A stretch of DNA of 10,731 bases from an uncultured Lachnospiraceae bacterium (GTDB lineage Bacteria > Bacillota > Clostridia > Lachnospirales > Lachnospiraceae), in assembly GCA_945492935.1 (NCBI GenBank), contig CALYVE010000029.1:1-10731 (forward strand). Direction: 5' to 3'. The notes beneath the pieces were generated by a model. The model searched no databases. It worked only from the letters and a program-made list of their open reading frames with translations, and had not been told where the DNA came from. Numbering within the stretch: the first letter of the stretch is position 1; each line of letters begins with the position of its first letter. Shown one piece after another: positions 1 to 6,801 of the stretch. Made by a program: the position numbers and the translations under genes.

Positions 1-5
1 ACGAA

Positions 6-33
6 TTTAGTACTGCTACGCGGAGCAACTAAG
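6..33 (+). other. Imperfect hairpin at the left edge
   Basis: Bases 6-11 can pair with 28-33 (one G-T pair), and after a two-base bulge (12-13) bases 14-17 pair with 24-27, closing a six-base loop. No T-run follows, so it does not look like an intrinsic terminator. It lies upstream of the candidate promoter of the operon and may belong to the 3' region of an upstream transcript or be part of an interspersed repeat. The pairing is read directly from the sequence; any function is unknown. Confidence 0.3.
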
Positions 34-36
34 CGG

Positions 37-81
37 AAGCGGTCCCGGAATGGAATCCATCACCGCAAAAAAGCGTCCGGG
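37..81 (+). other. GC-rich foldable segment with nested pairings
   Basis: Bases 39-43 can pair with 62-66, enclosing a small hairpin of 50-53 with 57-60. Alternatively, 44-49 can pair with 76-81 around the same small hairpin. AAGCGG occurs twice in tandem at 31-42. This stretch is clearly richer in GC than the rest of the window and shows no convincing gene. The alternative pairings would suit a structured RNA or a repeat element, but there is no match to a known class that I recognise. Confidence 0.25.
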
Positions 82-130
82 TAAGAATCGTGCCAACGAT
101 TTCATGACAGAAACAAACACTGCACGAAAC

Positions 131-159
131 TTGCAGTTTATGAGCAACTGTGGTATATT
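131..159 (+). promoter_or_regulatory. Candidate sigma-A promoter, extended -10
   Basis: TTGCAG at 131-136 (only the first three bases match the -35 consensus) is separated by 17 bases from TATATT at 154-159 (five of six match the -10 consensus). The -10 box is preceded by TG one base away (151-152), an extended -10 that can offset a weak -35. Transcription would begin near 166, leaving a leader of about 60 bases before rfbB. It is the best promoter-like match upstream of the operon, and no comparably good one was noticed between the later genes. Confidence 0.4.
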
Positions 160-219
160 TAGCTTAACTATGTAAAAGATGATAAAGTGGGATTGCTGTG
201 TGCAAATGTAACCATACAT

Positions 220-225
220 GGAGGT
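220..225 (+). promoter_or_regulatory. Ribosome binding site that sets the rfbB start
   Basis: GGAGGT lies 4 bases before the ATG at 230. An in-frame ATG at 218 overlaps this site and has no ribosome site of its own, so the start at 230 is preferred. The protein then begins MRTYLVTGGAGFIG, as usual for this family. Confidence 0.75.
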
Positions 226-229
226 AAAA

Positions 230-1315
230 ATGAGAACATATTTAGTAACAGGCGGAGCCGGATTTATCGGTTCGAATTATATTCATTACATGCTAAAAAA
301 ATACGACAATGAAATTCGTATTATCAATGTAGATAAGCTGACTTATGCAGGAAATCTTGAGAACTTAAAGGATATTGAAGATCGCGAGAATTATACGTTT
401 GTTAAGGCTGACATCTGTGACAAGACCGCAATAGCAAAGATTTTCTCCGAAAATGATATTGACCGTGTTGTTCATTTTGCGGCGGAAAGCCACGTAGACA
501 GAAGCATCAAAAATCCGGAAGTATTTGTAGAGACAAATGTTCTCGGAACAGCAGTGATGCTTAACTGTGCAAAGGCAGCATGGGAGCTTCCGGATGGCAG
601 CTTCAAAGAGGGGAAAAAATTCCTTCACGTTTCGACGGATGAAGTGTATGGTTCCCTCCCGGATGATGACAATGCTTTTTTCTATGAGACATCACCATAC
701 GAACCACACAGCCCATATTCTGCAAGCAAGGCATCGTCAGACATGCTTGTGAAGGCCTATATGGACACATACAAGTTCCCGGCGAATATCACGAACTGCA
801 GTAATAATTATGGTCCGTATCAGTTTCCTGAGAAGCTTATTCCGCTTATTATCAATAATGCTTTACAAGGTAAGAAGCTTCCGGTTTATGGTGACGGTAA
901 AAATGTTCGAGACTGGCTGTATGTAGAAGATCATGCAAAAGCGATTGACATGGTTCAGGAGCAGGGCAGACTGTTTGAAACATATAATATCGGTGGACAC
1001 AACGAGAAACAGAATATCGAGATTATTAACATTATTATTGAGACCTTGCAGGAAATGCTTCCGGACGGTGATCCACGTAAGGCACTTGTTTCCAAAGACC
1101 TTATCACATATGTAGAAGATCGCAAGGGACATGACCGTCGTTACGCAATTGCTCCGGACAAGATTAAGACACAAATCGGTTGGGAACCGGAAACAATGTT
1201 CGCTGAGGGCATTAAGAAAACAATAGCATGGTTCTTCGAAAATGAAAAATGGATGAAAAATGTTACAAGCGGTGATTACCAGAAATATTACGATGACATG
1301 TATTCAAACCGTTAA
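230..1315 (+). CDS. rfbB: dTDP-glucose 4,6-dehydratase
   Basis: This 361-residue protein is an extended short-chain dehydrogenase/reductase that converts dTDP-glucose to dTDP-4-keto-6-deoxyglucose in the cytoplasm, the second step of dTDP-L-rhamnose synthesis. The N-terminal NAD-binding GGAGFIG motif is at residues 8-14. The catalytic TDE triplet is in STDEVYG (about 135-141). The YxxxK pair is Y163 and K167 in YSASK. The TDE signature separates it from UDP-sugar epimerases. Length fits the family. A longer start at 218 would add four residues but would overlap the ribosome site. It is first in the operon, 27 bases before rfbA. The assignment is well supported by motifs and by the rfbA and rfbC neighbours; an alternative symbol is rmlB. 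Confidence 0.96.
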   Translation: MRTYLVTGGAGFIGSNYIHYMLKKYDNEIRIINVDKLTYAGNLENLKDIEDRENYTFVKADICDKTAIAKIFSENDIDRVVHFAAESHVDRSIKNPEVFVETNVLGTAVMLNCAKAAWELPDGSFKEGKKFLHVSTDEVYGSLPDDDNAFFYETSPYEPHSPYSASKASSDMLVKAYMDTYKFPANITNCSNNYGPYQFPEKLIPLIINNALQGKKLPVYGDGKNVRDWLYVEDHAKAIDMVQEQGRLFETYNIGGHNEKQNIEIINIIIETLQEMLPDGDPRKALVSKDLITYVEDRKGHDRRYAIAPDKIKTQIGWEPETMFAEGIKKTIAWFFENEKWMKNVTSGDYQKYYDDMYSNR

Positions 1316-1342
1316 TAACGGATTAGATTAGGAGGAAAAACG

Positions 1343-2212
1343 ATGAAGGGAATTATTCTTGCCGGTGGATCCGGCACACGTTTGTATCCGCTTACAAAAG
1401 CAGTTTCCAAACAGATTATGCCTGTTTATGACAAGCCAATGATTTACTATCCGCTATCAACATTGATGTTGGCAGGAATCCGTGAGGTATTGATTATTTC
1501 GACACCAAGAGATTTGCCGGTGTTTAAAGAACTGTTTGGAACCGGAGAACAGTTAGGCATGAAATTTAGCTATGCTGTGCAGGAGGTTCCGAGAGGACTT
1601 GCGGATGCATTTATTATCGGAGAAGAATTTATCGGTGATGATAATGTAGCACTTGTGCTTGGTGATAATATTTTCTACGGTCAGAGCTTCTCGAAGGTGC
1701 TAAAGAGTGCAGCGGAACGAGAAAAGGGTGCAACAATTTTCGGATACTACGTAAAAGATCCGAGAGAGTATGGCGTTGTTGAATTTGATGAGAACGGCAA
1801 GGCGCTTTCCATCGAGGAGAAGCCGGAGCATCCAAAGTCAAATTATGCAGTTCCGGGACTATATTTTTACGATAACGATGTAGTAGAGATTGCAAAGAAT
1901 GTTAAGCCTTCCGCAAGAGGTGAAATCGAAATCACTTCAATTAACAATGAATATCTTCGTCGCGGCAAACTTATGGTAGAGACACTTGGACGTGGTTTTG
2001 CCTGGCTTGATACAGGAAATCATGACATGCTTCTGGATGCTGCGGATTTCGTGGCAGCGTTCCAAAAGAGACAGGGACTTTATATTTCCTGCATTGAGGA
2101 AATCGCATATAAGAGAGGCTTTATTACACGTGAGCAGCTTCTTGAGCTTGCACAGCCACTTCTTAAGACGGCATATGGTCAGTACCTTGTCGATGTGGCA
2201 AATGGATTATAA
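1343..2212 (+). CDS. rfbA: Glucose-1-phosphate thymidylyltransferase
   Basis: This 289-residue cytoplasmic enzyme makes dTDP-glucose from dTTP and glucose-1-phosphate, the first step toward dTDP-rhamnose. The nucleotidyltransferase signature GGSGTRLYPLT is at residues 8-18, followed by the conserved KQIMPVYDKPMIYYPLS region. The metal-binding aspartate is D108 in VLGDNIFYG. The EEKP segment near 157-160 and AWLDTG near 220-225 are typical of the short (RmlA-type) thymidylyltransferases. Length is normal. A strong AGGAGG at 1330-1335 precedes the start by 7 bases. Gene order B-A-C is less common than B-D-A-C, and rfbD is not between them. An alternative symbol is rmlA. Confidence 0.96.
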   Translation: MKGIILAGGSGTRLYPLTKAVSKQIMPVYDKPMIYYPLSTLMLAGIREVLIISTPRDLPVFKELFGTGEQLGMKFSYAVQEVPRGLADAFIIGEEFIGDDNVALVLGDNIFYGQSFSKVLKSAAEREKGATIFGYYVKDPREYGVVEFDENGKALSIEEKPEHPKSNYAVPGLYFYDNDVVEIAKNVKPSARGEIEITSINNEYLRRGKLMVETLGRGFAWLDTGNHDMLLDAADFVAAFQKRQGLYISCIEEIAYKRGFITREQLLELAQPLLKTAYGQYLVDVANGL

Positions 2213-2233
2213 TAAGATTCGAGGTTATGAGTT

Positions 2234-2821
2234 ATGACTGAAAAATTTGGAAAGATTACAGTAGAAAATTGCGAAGTGGATGGCGTAGAGATAGAAGGTC
2301 TTCGCGTAATTACACCATCAGTGTTTGGTGATGAGAGAGGATACTTCATGGAGACCTATAATTACAATGATTTTGCTGCAGCAGGCATTGATTGTCAGTT
2401 TGTTCAGGATAATCAGTCAAGCTCAAGAAAAGGCGTATTACGCGGACTTCATTTTCAGATTAACTTCCCACAGGATAAGCTTGTACGTGTTGTAAGTGGC
2501 GAAGTGTTTGATGTTGCGGTAGATCTTCGTGAGGGTTCAAAGACGTACGGAAAATGGTATGGTGTAAGACTTTCTGCACAGAACAAAAAGCAGTTCTTTA
2601 TTCCAAAGAATTTTGCGCATGGCTTTATTGTATTGTCTGAGCATGCAGAGTTCTGTTACAAATGTACAGATTTTTATCATCCGAATGATGAGGGCGGCCT
2701 TCTTTGGTGTGATCCGGCAATCGGCGTAAACTGGCCTATGCCGGAGGGTATGACAAAAGAGGATTTGATTATTTCTGAAAAGGATCAGAAATGGAATGGC
2801 ATTGAGCAGTTTTGTAAATAA
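2234..2821 (+). CDS. rfbC: dTDP-4-dehydrorhamnose 3,5-epimerase
   Basis: This 195-residue cupin-fold epimerase acts on dTDP-4-keto-6-deoxyglucose at C3 and C5 to give dTDP-4-keto-L-rhamnose. Family hallmarks are FGDERGYFMETYN (31-43), the catalytic-histidine motif RGLHFQ (H73), DKLVRVV with K82, the AVDLR strand (95-99), and the conserved tyrosine Y142 in FCYKCTDFYHP. An N-terminal extension of about 20 residues, with the VENCEVDGVEIEGL segment before the core, is a little longer than in proteobacterial forms. GAGG at 2221-2224 serves the ATG at 2234; an upstream ATG at 2227 runs into a stop after four codons. The rhamnose-forming reductase RfbD is not encoded here. An alternative symbol is rmlC. 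Confidence 0.95.
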   Translation: MTEKFGKITVENCEVDGVEIEGLRVITPSVFGDERGYFMETYNYNDFAAAGIDCQFVQDNQSSSRKGVLRGLHFQINFPQDKLVRVVSGEVFDVAVDLREGSKTYGKWYGVRLSAQNKKQFFIPKNFAHGFIVLSEHAEFCYKCTDFYHPNDEGGLLWCDPAIGVNWPMPEGMTKEDLIISEKDQKWNGIEQFCK

Positions 2822-2842
2822 CCAAAGTTTGCAGGAGTAAGT

Positions 2843-3658
2843 ATGAATAAACCTAAAAACGCGATTTCAATGACGGTTGATTTGTATCAGAATCGTTCAT
2901 TAGTCAGGAATTTTTCGAAAAATGATTTTAAAACTAAATTTGCAGGTTCGTATCTAGGCATCGTCTGGGCGTTTGTTCAGCCTGTCGTTACAATTCTTGT
3001 ATATTGGTTTGTATTTGAAATAGGATTAAAAGCGGGACGTGATTGTCAGTATCCTTTTATCGTATGGCTTACTGCAGGGCTTGTCCCTTGGTTCTTCTTT
3101 TCAGAAGCATGGAATAGCGGAACGAATGCACTCATTGAATATAGCTATCTCGTAAAGAAGGTTGTATTCAAAATCAACATTTTGCCGTTTGTGAAGGTTC
3201 TTTCTTCGCTTTTTGTGCATCTGATTTTTGTATGTATAGCGATTGTTTTAAGTTGGGGCTATGGATATACTCCGGATTTGTATTCCTTGCAGCTGTTGTA
3301 TTACATTTTTTGCAGCATAGTGCTCACCCTTGGACTTTCGTATCTGACATCTGCGGTCGCGGTGTTTTTCCGTGACTTAAAGCAAATTATCAATATTTTA
3401 CTTCAGGTTGGTGTGTGGATGACACCGATTATGTGGAATCTGAATGATATGATTCAATCAACAGCCATTGTACGAATTTTCAAGCTGAATCCTGTTTACT
3501 ATATTGTAGACGGATTTCGAAATGCGTTGCTGGACAAGATATGGTTTTGGGAAAAACCGGTATGGACGCTTGGCTTTTGGGCAATTACATTATTCGTATT
3601 CTGGTTCGGTGTCAAAATATTTGAGAAGGTTCGCGTATACTTCGCGGACGTATTGTAG
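2843..3658 (+). CDS. Polysaccharide ABC exporter, permease (Wzm-like)
   Basis: This 271-residue membrane protein is the permease of an ABC-2 type exporter for lipid-linked polysaccharide. I predict six membrane segments, at roughly 38-60, 70-88, 113-138, 148-172, 181-200 and 238-258. The cytoplasmic N-terminus has the family's amphipathic stretch and the SYLGIVWAFVQP motif (36-47), and the conserved PWFFFSEA is at 82-89. It is related to Wzm (O-antigen), RgpC (streptococcal rhamnan) and TagG (teichoic acid). The ATPase gene follows after 8 bases, with its ribosome site overlapping this gene's stop codon, which suggests coupled translation. Substrate identity cannot be read from the permease; the dTDP-rhamnose and Galf genes around it suggest a rhamnose-containing glycan. 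Confidence 0.9.
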   Translation: MNKPKNAISMTVDLYQNRSLVRNFSKNDFKTKFAGSYLGIVWAFVQPVVTILVYWFVFEIGLKAGRDCQYPFIVWLTAGLVPWFFFSEAWNSGTNALIEYSYLVKKVVFKINILPFVKVLSSLFVHLIFVCIAIVLSWGYGYTPDLYSLQLLYYIFCSIVLTLGLSYLTSAVAVFFRDLKQIINILLQVGVWMTPIMWNLNDMIQSTAIVRIFKLNPVYYIVDGFRNALLDKIWFWEKPVWTLGFWAITLFVFWFGVKIFEKVRVYFADVL

Positions 3659-3663
3659 GAGGT
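3657..3663 (+). promoter_or_regulatory. Ribosome site overlapping the permease stop
   Basis: AGGAGGT begins inside the TAG stop of the permease gene and sits 3 bases before the ATPase ATG at 3667. The arrangement favours translational coupling of the two exporter subunits. Confidence 0.6.
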
Positions 3664-3666
3664 CAT

Positions 3667-4941
3667 ATGAGTGATATCGCGATTCACGTGCAAGACGTGA
3701 CAAAAATATACAAATTATATGACAAGCCTACAGACCGTATGAAGGATTTTTTGAATCTTCCAAGCAAAAAGCAGCGTTATAAGGAACATTTTGCGCTTCG
3801 CAATTTGAGCTTTGATGTGAAAAAGGGCGAATGCGTAGGATTTATTGGCACAAATGGTGCCGGCAAATCAACGATTCTTAAGATTATTACAGGTGTGTCA
3901 AATCCAACCTCGGGTGAGGTGGTAATTGATGGGCGTATTTCAGCTTTGCTTGAGCTTGGAGCGGGCTTTAACATGGAATATACAGGCCTTGAAAATGTTT
4001 ATCTGAACGGAATGATGATTGGGTTTACACGAGAGGAAATTAATGCAAAATTAGATGATATTCTGACGTTTGCGGATATTGGAGATTTTATTAATCAACC
4101 GGTTCGAACATATTCGTCCGGTATGTTTGTCAGACTGGCTTTTGCGATTGCAATTAATATTGACCCTGAAATTCTGATTGTGGACGAGGCATTGTCTGTC
4201 GGAGATGTTTATTTCCAATCAAAGTGCTATAAGAAGTTTGAGGATTTCAAAAAGCAGGGAAAGACGATTGTGTTTGTCAGTCATGATTTAAGTAGTATCA
4301 GCAAATATTGTGACCGTGTAATTCTTTTGAACAAGGGGCAGATGATTGATAGCGGTGCACCGAACGATATGATTGATGCGTATAAGCAGATTCTAGTTGG
4401 TCAGTATGATTTTGAAAAATCCCAGGTGACGAATCAGATGAAGGAGCGTGCGATAAATGACATAGAGAACAGCTCGAAGGACTGGATGTCAAAGCTTTCG
4501 CAAAACCCTGATATGCTTGTATACGGTGATTTGCGTGCTGAAATTGCCGACTATGCGGTACTTGACGCAAATGGTCGCATTTCGAACTCCATCGAGAAAG
4601 GAACACCTTTTTCGATTCGCATGAAAATCCGCATAAAGGATGATGTGAAGATGCCGATTTTTGCATTTTCATTGAAGGATATTAAAGGTACTGAAATTAC
4701 CGGAACAAATACATTGATTGAGAAAATCGAGTTTGAAACAAAGGAAGAGATGGAAGTAACCTTCAAGCAGACAATGAGTCTGCAGGGCGGAGAATATTTG
4801 CTTTCTCTTGGCTGCACAGGTTATGAAAATGGCGAGTTTGTTGTATATCACCGACTGTATGATGTTTGTAACATTACAGTTGTTTCAAGTAAAAATACCG
4901 TAGGATTTTATGATATGGATTCAGAAATCACAGTTGTTTAG
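3667..4941 (+). CDS. Polysaccharide ABC exporter ATPase with C-terminal glycan-binding-type domain (Wzt-like)
   Basis: This 424-residue protein combines an ABC ATPase (about 1-245) with a C-terminal extension (about 285-424). Visible ATPase motifs are Walker A GTNGAGKST (61-69), the signature SSGM (150-153), Walker B EILIVDEA (168-175) and the switch histidine H206 in FVSHD. The ISALLELGAGF segment near 91-101 is typical of polysaccharide and teichoic-acid exporters. The C-terminal part is beta-rich, with GTPFSIRMKI, FAFSLKDIKGTEITGTNT and QGGEYLLSLG patterns, matching the Wzt C-terminal domain. In E. coli O8/O9a that domain recognises the capped end of the chain. TagH- and KpsT-type ATPases lack it. 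A charged linker of about 40 residues joins the halves. The methyltransferase and kinase-fold genes follow immediately, as expected if the domain reads a chain-end modification. Confidence 0.92.
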   Translation: MSDIAIHVQDVTKIYKLYDKPTDRMKDFLNLPSKKQRYKEHFALRNLSFDVKKGECVGFIGTNGAGKSTILKIITGVSNPTSGEVVIDGRISALLELGAGFNMEYTGLENVYLNGMMIGFTREEINAKLDDILTFADIGDFINQPVRTYSSGMFVRLAFAIAINIDPEILIVDEALSVGDVYFQSKCYKKFEDFKKQGKTIVFVSHDLSSISKYCDRVILLNKGQMIDSGAPNDMIDAYKQILVGQYDFEKSQVTNQMKERAINDIENSSKDWMSKLSQNPDMLVYGDLRAEIADYAVLDANGRISNSIEKGTPFSIRMKIRIKDDVKMPIFAFSLKDIKGTEITGTNTLIEKIEFETKEEMEVTFKQTMSLQGGEYLLSLGCTGYENGEFVVYHRLYDVCNITVVSSKNTVGFYDMDSEITVV

Positions 4942-4950
4942 GAGAGACGT

Positions 4951-5868
4951 ATGCAGACAATCGGCAAAATAATAATTGATGATGAATTGTATTCCGGCAA
5001 GGATTTGTACAGCGATGGTCCGATTGAGGATGAAATGCTTGAAATTGCCCAAAATTATACAGCAGACGAGTATAACAAGGTGATTGCTAAGCGAGGCTCG
5101 TGGGCGATTCTGTATCATTTTTCAAATGTGCGCGAAAATATAGTGGCATCTATGCCAATTACAAAAAATGACAAGGTGCTTGAAATTGGCGCAGGCTGTG
5201 GTGCAATCACGGGAATCCTTTCAAAAATGGCAGCGGAGGTTGAAGCGGTCGAGCTTTCGATGAAGCGTACAATGATTAACGCGAACCGTCATAGGGATTG
5301 CGATAATGTGCGTATCCGTGTTGGAAATTTCCAGGATATCGAGAAGAAGCTTCCAAATGATTATGATGTAATCACTTTGATCGGTGTATTCGAATATGCA
5401 AAGAGCTATATTGATGCAGAGGATCCGTATGTGGAGTTTTTACGCATCATAAAAAGGCATCTTGCACCGGGCGGAAGACTGATTCTTGCAATTGAAAATA
5501 AATTTGGGCTAAAGTATTTTGCAGGCTGCAGAGAGGATCATACGCAGCAATATTTCGATGGAATAGAAGGCTATCGTGAGACTTCCCATGTGCGAACGTT
5601 TGGACGCAGGGAGCTTGCAAAAATGATTGCGGCAGCAGGCTTTGGCAGGCAGGATTTTTATTATCCGTACCCGGATTATAAGCTGCCGGAGGTTATTTTT
5701 TCAGATGATTATTTGCCAAAAGCAAATGAGCTTACAATGAATCATCGCAATTTTGATTTCGACCGGGTTGAAATTTTTGATGAGAACAAGGTTTATGCAG
5801 GACTTATTGAAGAAGGGCTGTTTTCAGAGTTTTCGAACTCATTTTTGGTCGTTGCACAGGGAGAGTAG
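4951..5868 (+). CDS. Class I SAM-dependent methyltransferase
   Basis: This 305-residue protein has a Rossmann methyltransferase core. Motif I is VLEIGAGCG (76-84), the ribose-binding acidic residue is E101 in AVELS, motif IV is around DVITLIGVFEY (139-149), and LAPGGRLILAIEN (171-183) follows. A downstream block with KFGLKYFAG, DHT and FDGIEGY, then a YYPYPDYKLP stretch (237-246), is a pattern I associate with glycan-locus methyltransferases of Clostridia, often fused to glycosyltransferases. No HxxK or DPPY-type nucleic-acid methylation motif is evident. The start at 4951 has AGGAGAG at 4940-4946 overlapping the Wzt stop. Only 3 bases separate it from the kinase-fold gene. I infer methylation of the exported glycan or of a phosphate on it; the acceptor is unknown. 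Confidence 0.85.
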   Translation: MQTIGKIIIDDELYSGKDLYSDGPIEDEMLEIAQNYTADEYNKVIAKRGSWAILYHFSNVRENIVASMPITKNDKVLEIGAGCGAITGILSKMAAEVEAVELSMKRTMINANRHRDCDNVRIRVGNFQDIEKKLPNDYDVITLIGVFEYAKSYIDAEDPYVEFLRIIKRHLAPGGRLILAIENKFGLKYFAGCREDHTQQYFDGIEGYRETSHVRTFGRRELAKMIAAAGFGRQDFYYPYPDYKLPEVIFSDDYLPKANELTMNHRNFDFDRVEIFDENKVYAGLIEEGLFSEFSNSFLVVAQGE

Positions 5869-5871
5869 GAC

Positions 5872-6789
5872 ATGGAAAAGATTCTTTATACCAAATTTTC
5901 AAATCAGCGAAATCCGAAGTTCTGTATTCGAACAGATATTGTGCAGACAGATGCCGGACGAGTTGTGCGTAAATATCCGACCGAAATTGAAGGCTGGGCG
6001 CATGTGATGCATATGACGGATGCGTATACGGCGTTGACAACACATTTTGCTGACTCCAAATTTAAGGCAAATAAGCTTATTCCGGGGGAGAATTATGTTG
6101 AATTTGAATATTTGGAGTGTGAGACATTAGAGGAATTGCTTGATTCGTATTTGCGAAGCAAAAATTATGATGCATTTGAGAAGCTGATGTGTGATTATGC
6201 AAAGCGTGTTCGTGCGGTTTACGAAACGGACATATTTGAAAGCAGTGAAAAATTCGTAAGCGTGTTCGGCGAGCGTCGTTTTGAGGGTACGCTTCGAGGT
6301 ACATGTATGTCAGATATTGATCTGGTGTTTTCGAACATTCTTTGTAATGAGGATACATGGACAGTTATTGATTATGAGTGGACCTTTGATTTTCTGATTC
6401 CGGTTGATTACATTTTGTGGAGATCGTGTATGTACTATCTAAATGGTGCAGAGCTACGAAGCAAACGCTATGTAATCGAGGATTTGTGCAAATTCATGGA
6501 AATTGACATGGCAAATGCAAAGAACTATGAACAGATGGAAAACCATTTTCAAAGCGAGTATTGCTATAAGGATGTTCAGGCACTTGTTCATCTGTATCCG
6601 AAAATGGGGCAGCCAATAAATGACAATATGGGCGATTTTGCGACGATGCTTGGGCGTAAGAATGAAGAGCTTGCGCAGGCGCGTCGGTATATAGAGGACA
6701 TTCACCATTCTACAAGCTGGAGAGTGACAAAACCAATCCGCAAGGTGAGTGCAATAATTAAGGGTGAAAATAGGAACAATAACAAATAA
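5872..6789 (+). CDS. Divergent protein-kinase/APH-fold protein with SxSWR tail
   Basis: I recognise no named family, but the layout of a small kinase fold is visible in 305 residues. A candidate ATP lysine is K34 in VVRKYP. A hinge-like EFEYLECETLEELL is at 77-90. A catalytic-loop-like SDIDLVFSNIL has D150 five residues before N155, as in HxDxxxxN loops of kinases and aminoglycoside phosphotransferases. VIDYE gives D167 as the metal-binding DFG equivalent. The usual HRD or HGD is replaced by DID. After a helical segment, residues 264-292 are a charged helix ending STSWRVTKPIRK, a tail seen on many polysaccharide enzymes including WbdD. No signal peptide or membrane segment is visible. It starts 3 bases after the methyltransferase, so the pair is probably translationally coupled. 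It may be a glycan kinase, or a pseudokinase partner of the methyltransferase. Confidence 0.65.
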   Translation: MEKILYTKFSNQRNPKFCIRTDIVQTDAGRVVRKYPTEIEGWAHVMHMTDAYTALTTHFADSKFKANKLIPGENYVEFEYLECETLEELLDSYLRSKNYDAFEKLMCDYAKRVRAVYETDIFESSEKFVSVFGERRFEGTLRGTCMSDIDLVFSNILCNEDTWTVIDYEWTFDFLIPVDYILWRSCMYYLNGAELRSKRYVIEDLCKFMEIDMANAKNYEQMENHFQSEYCYKDVQALVHLYPKMGQPINDNMGDFATMLGRKNEELAQARRYIEDIHHSTSWRVTKPIRKVSAIIKGENRNNNK

Positions 6790-6801
6790 AAGGAGAAGAT
6801 T

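Noticed and set aside
1..84. Open frame from base 1 that could be the end of an upstream gene
   Set aside because: Frame 1 is open to a stop at 82-84, but the encoded tail is a basic, feature-poor peptide. Without the upstream sequence it cannot be told from chance.
50..175. Small plus-strand ORF of 41 codons before rfbB
   Set aside because: It has no convincing ribosome site, spans the candidate promoter and the foldable region, and its product has no recognisable feature. A minus-strand ORF over the same region (16-219) is rejected for the same reasons.
1986..2237. 83-codon plus-strand ORF overlapping the end of rfbA and the start of rfbC
   Set aside because: It is out of frame with rfbA, whose conserved motifs fill this stretch, and its translation has no recognisable feature.
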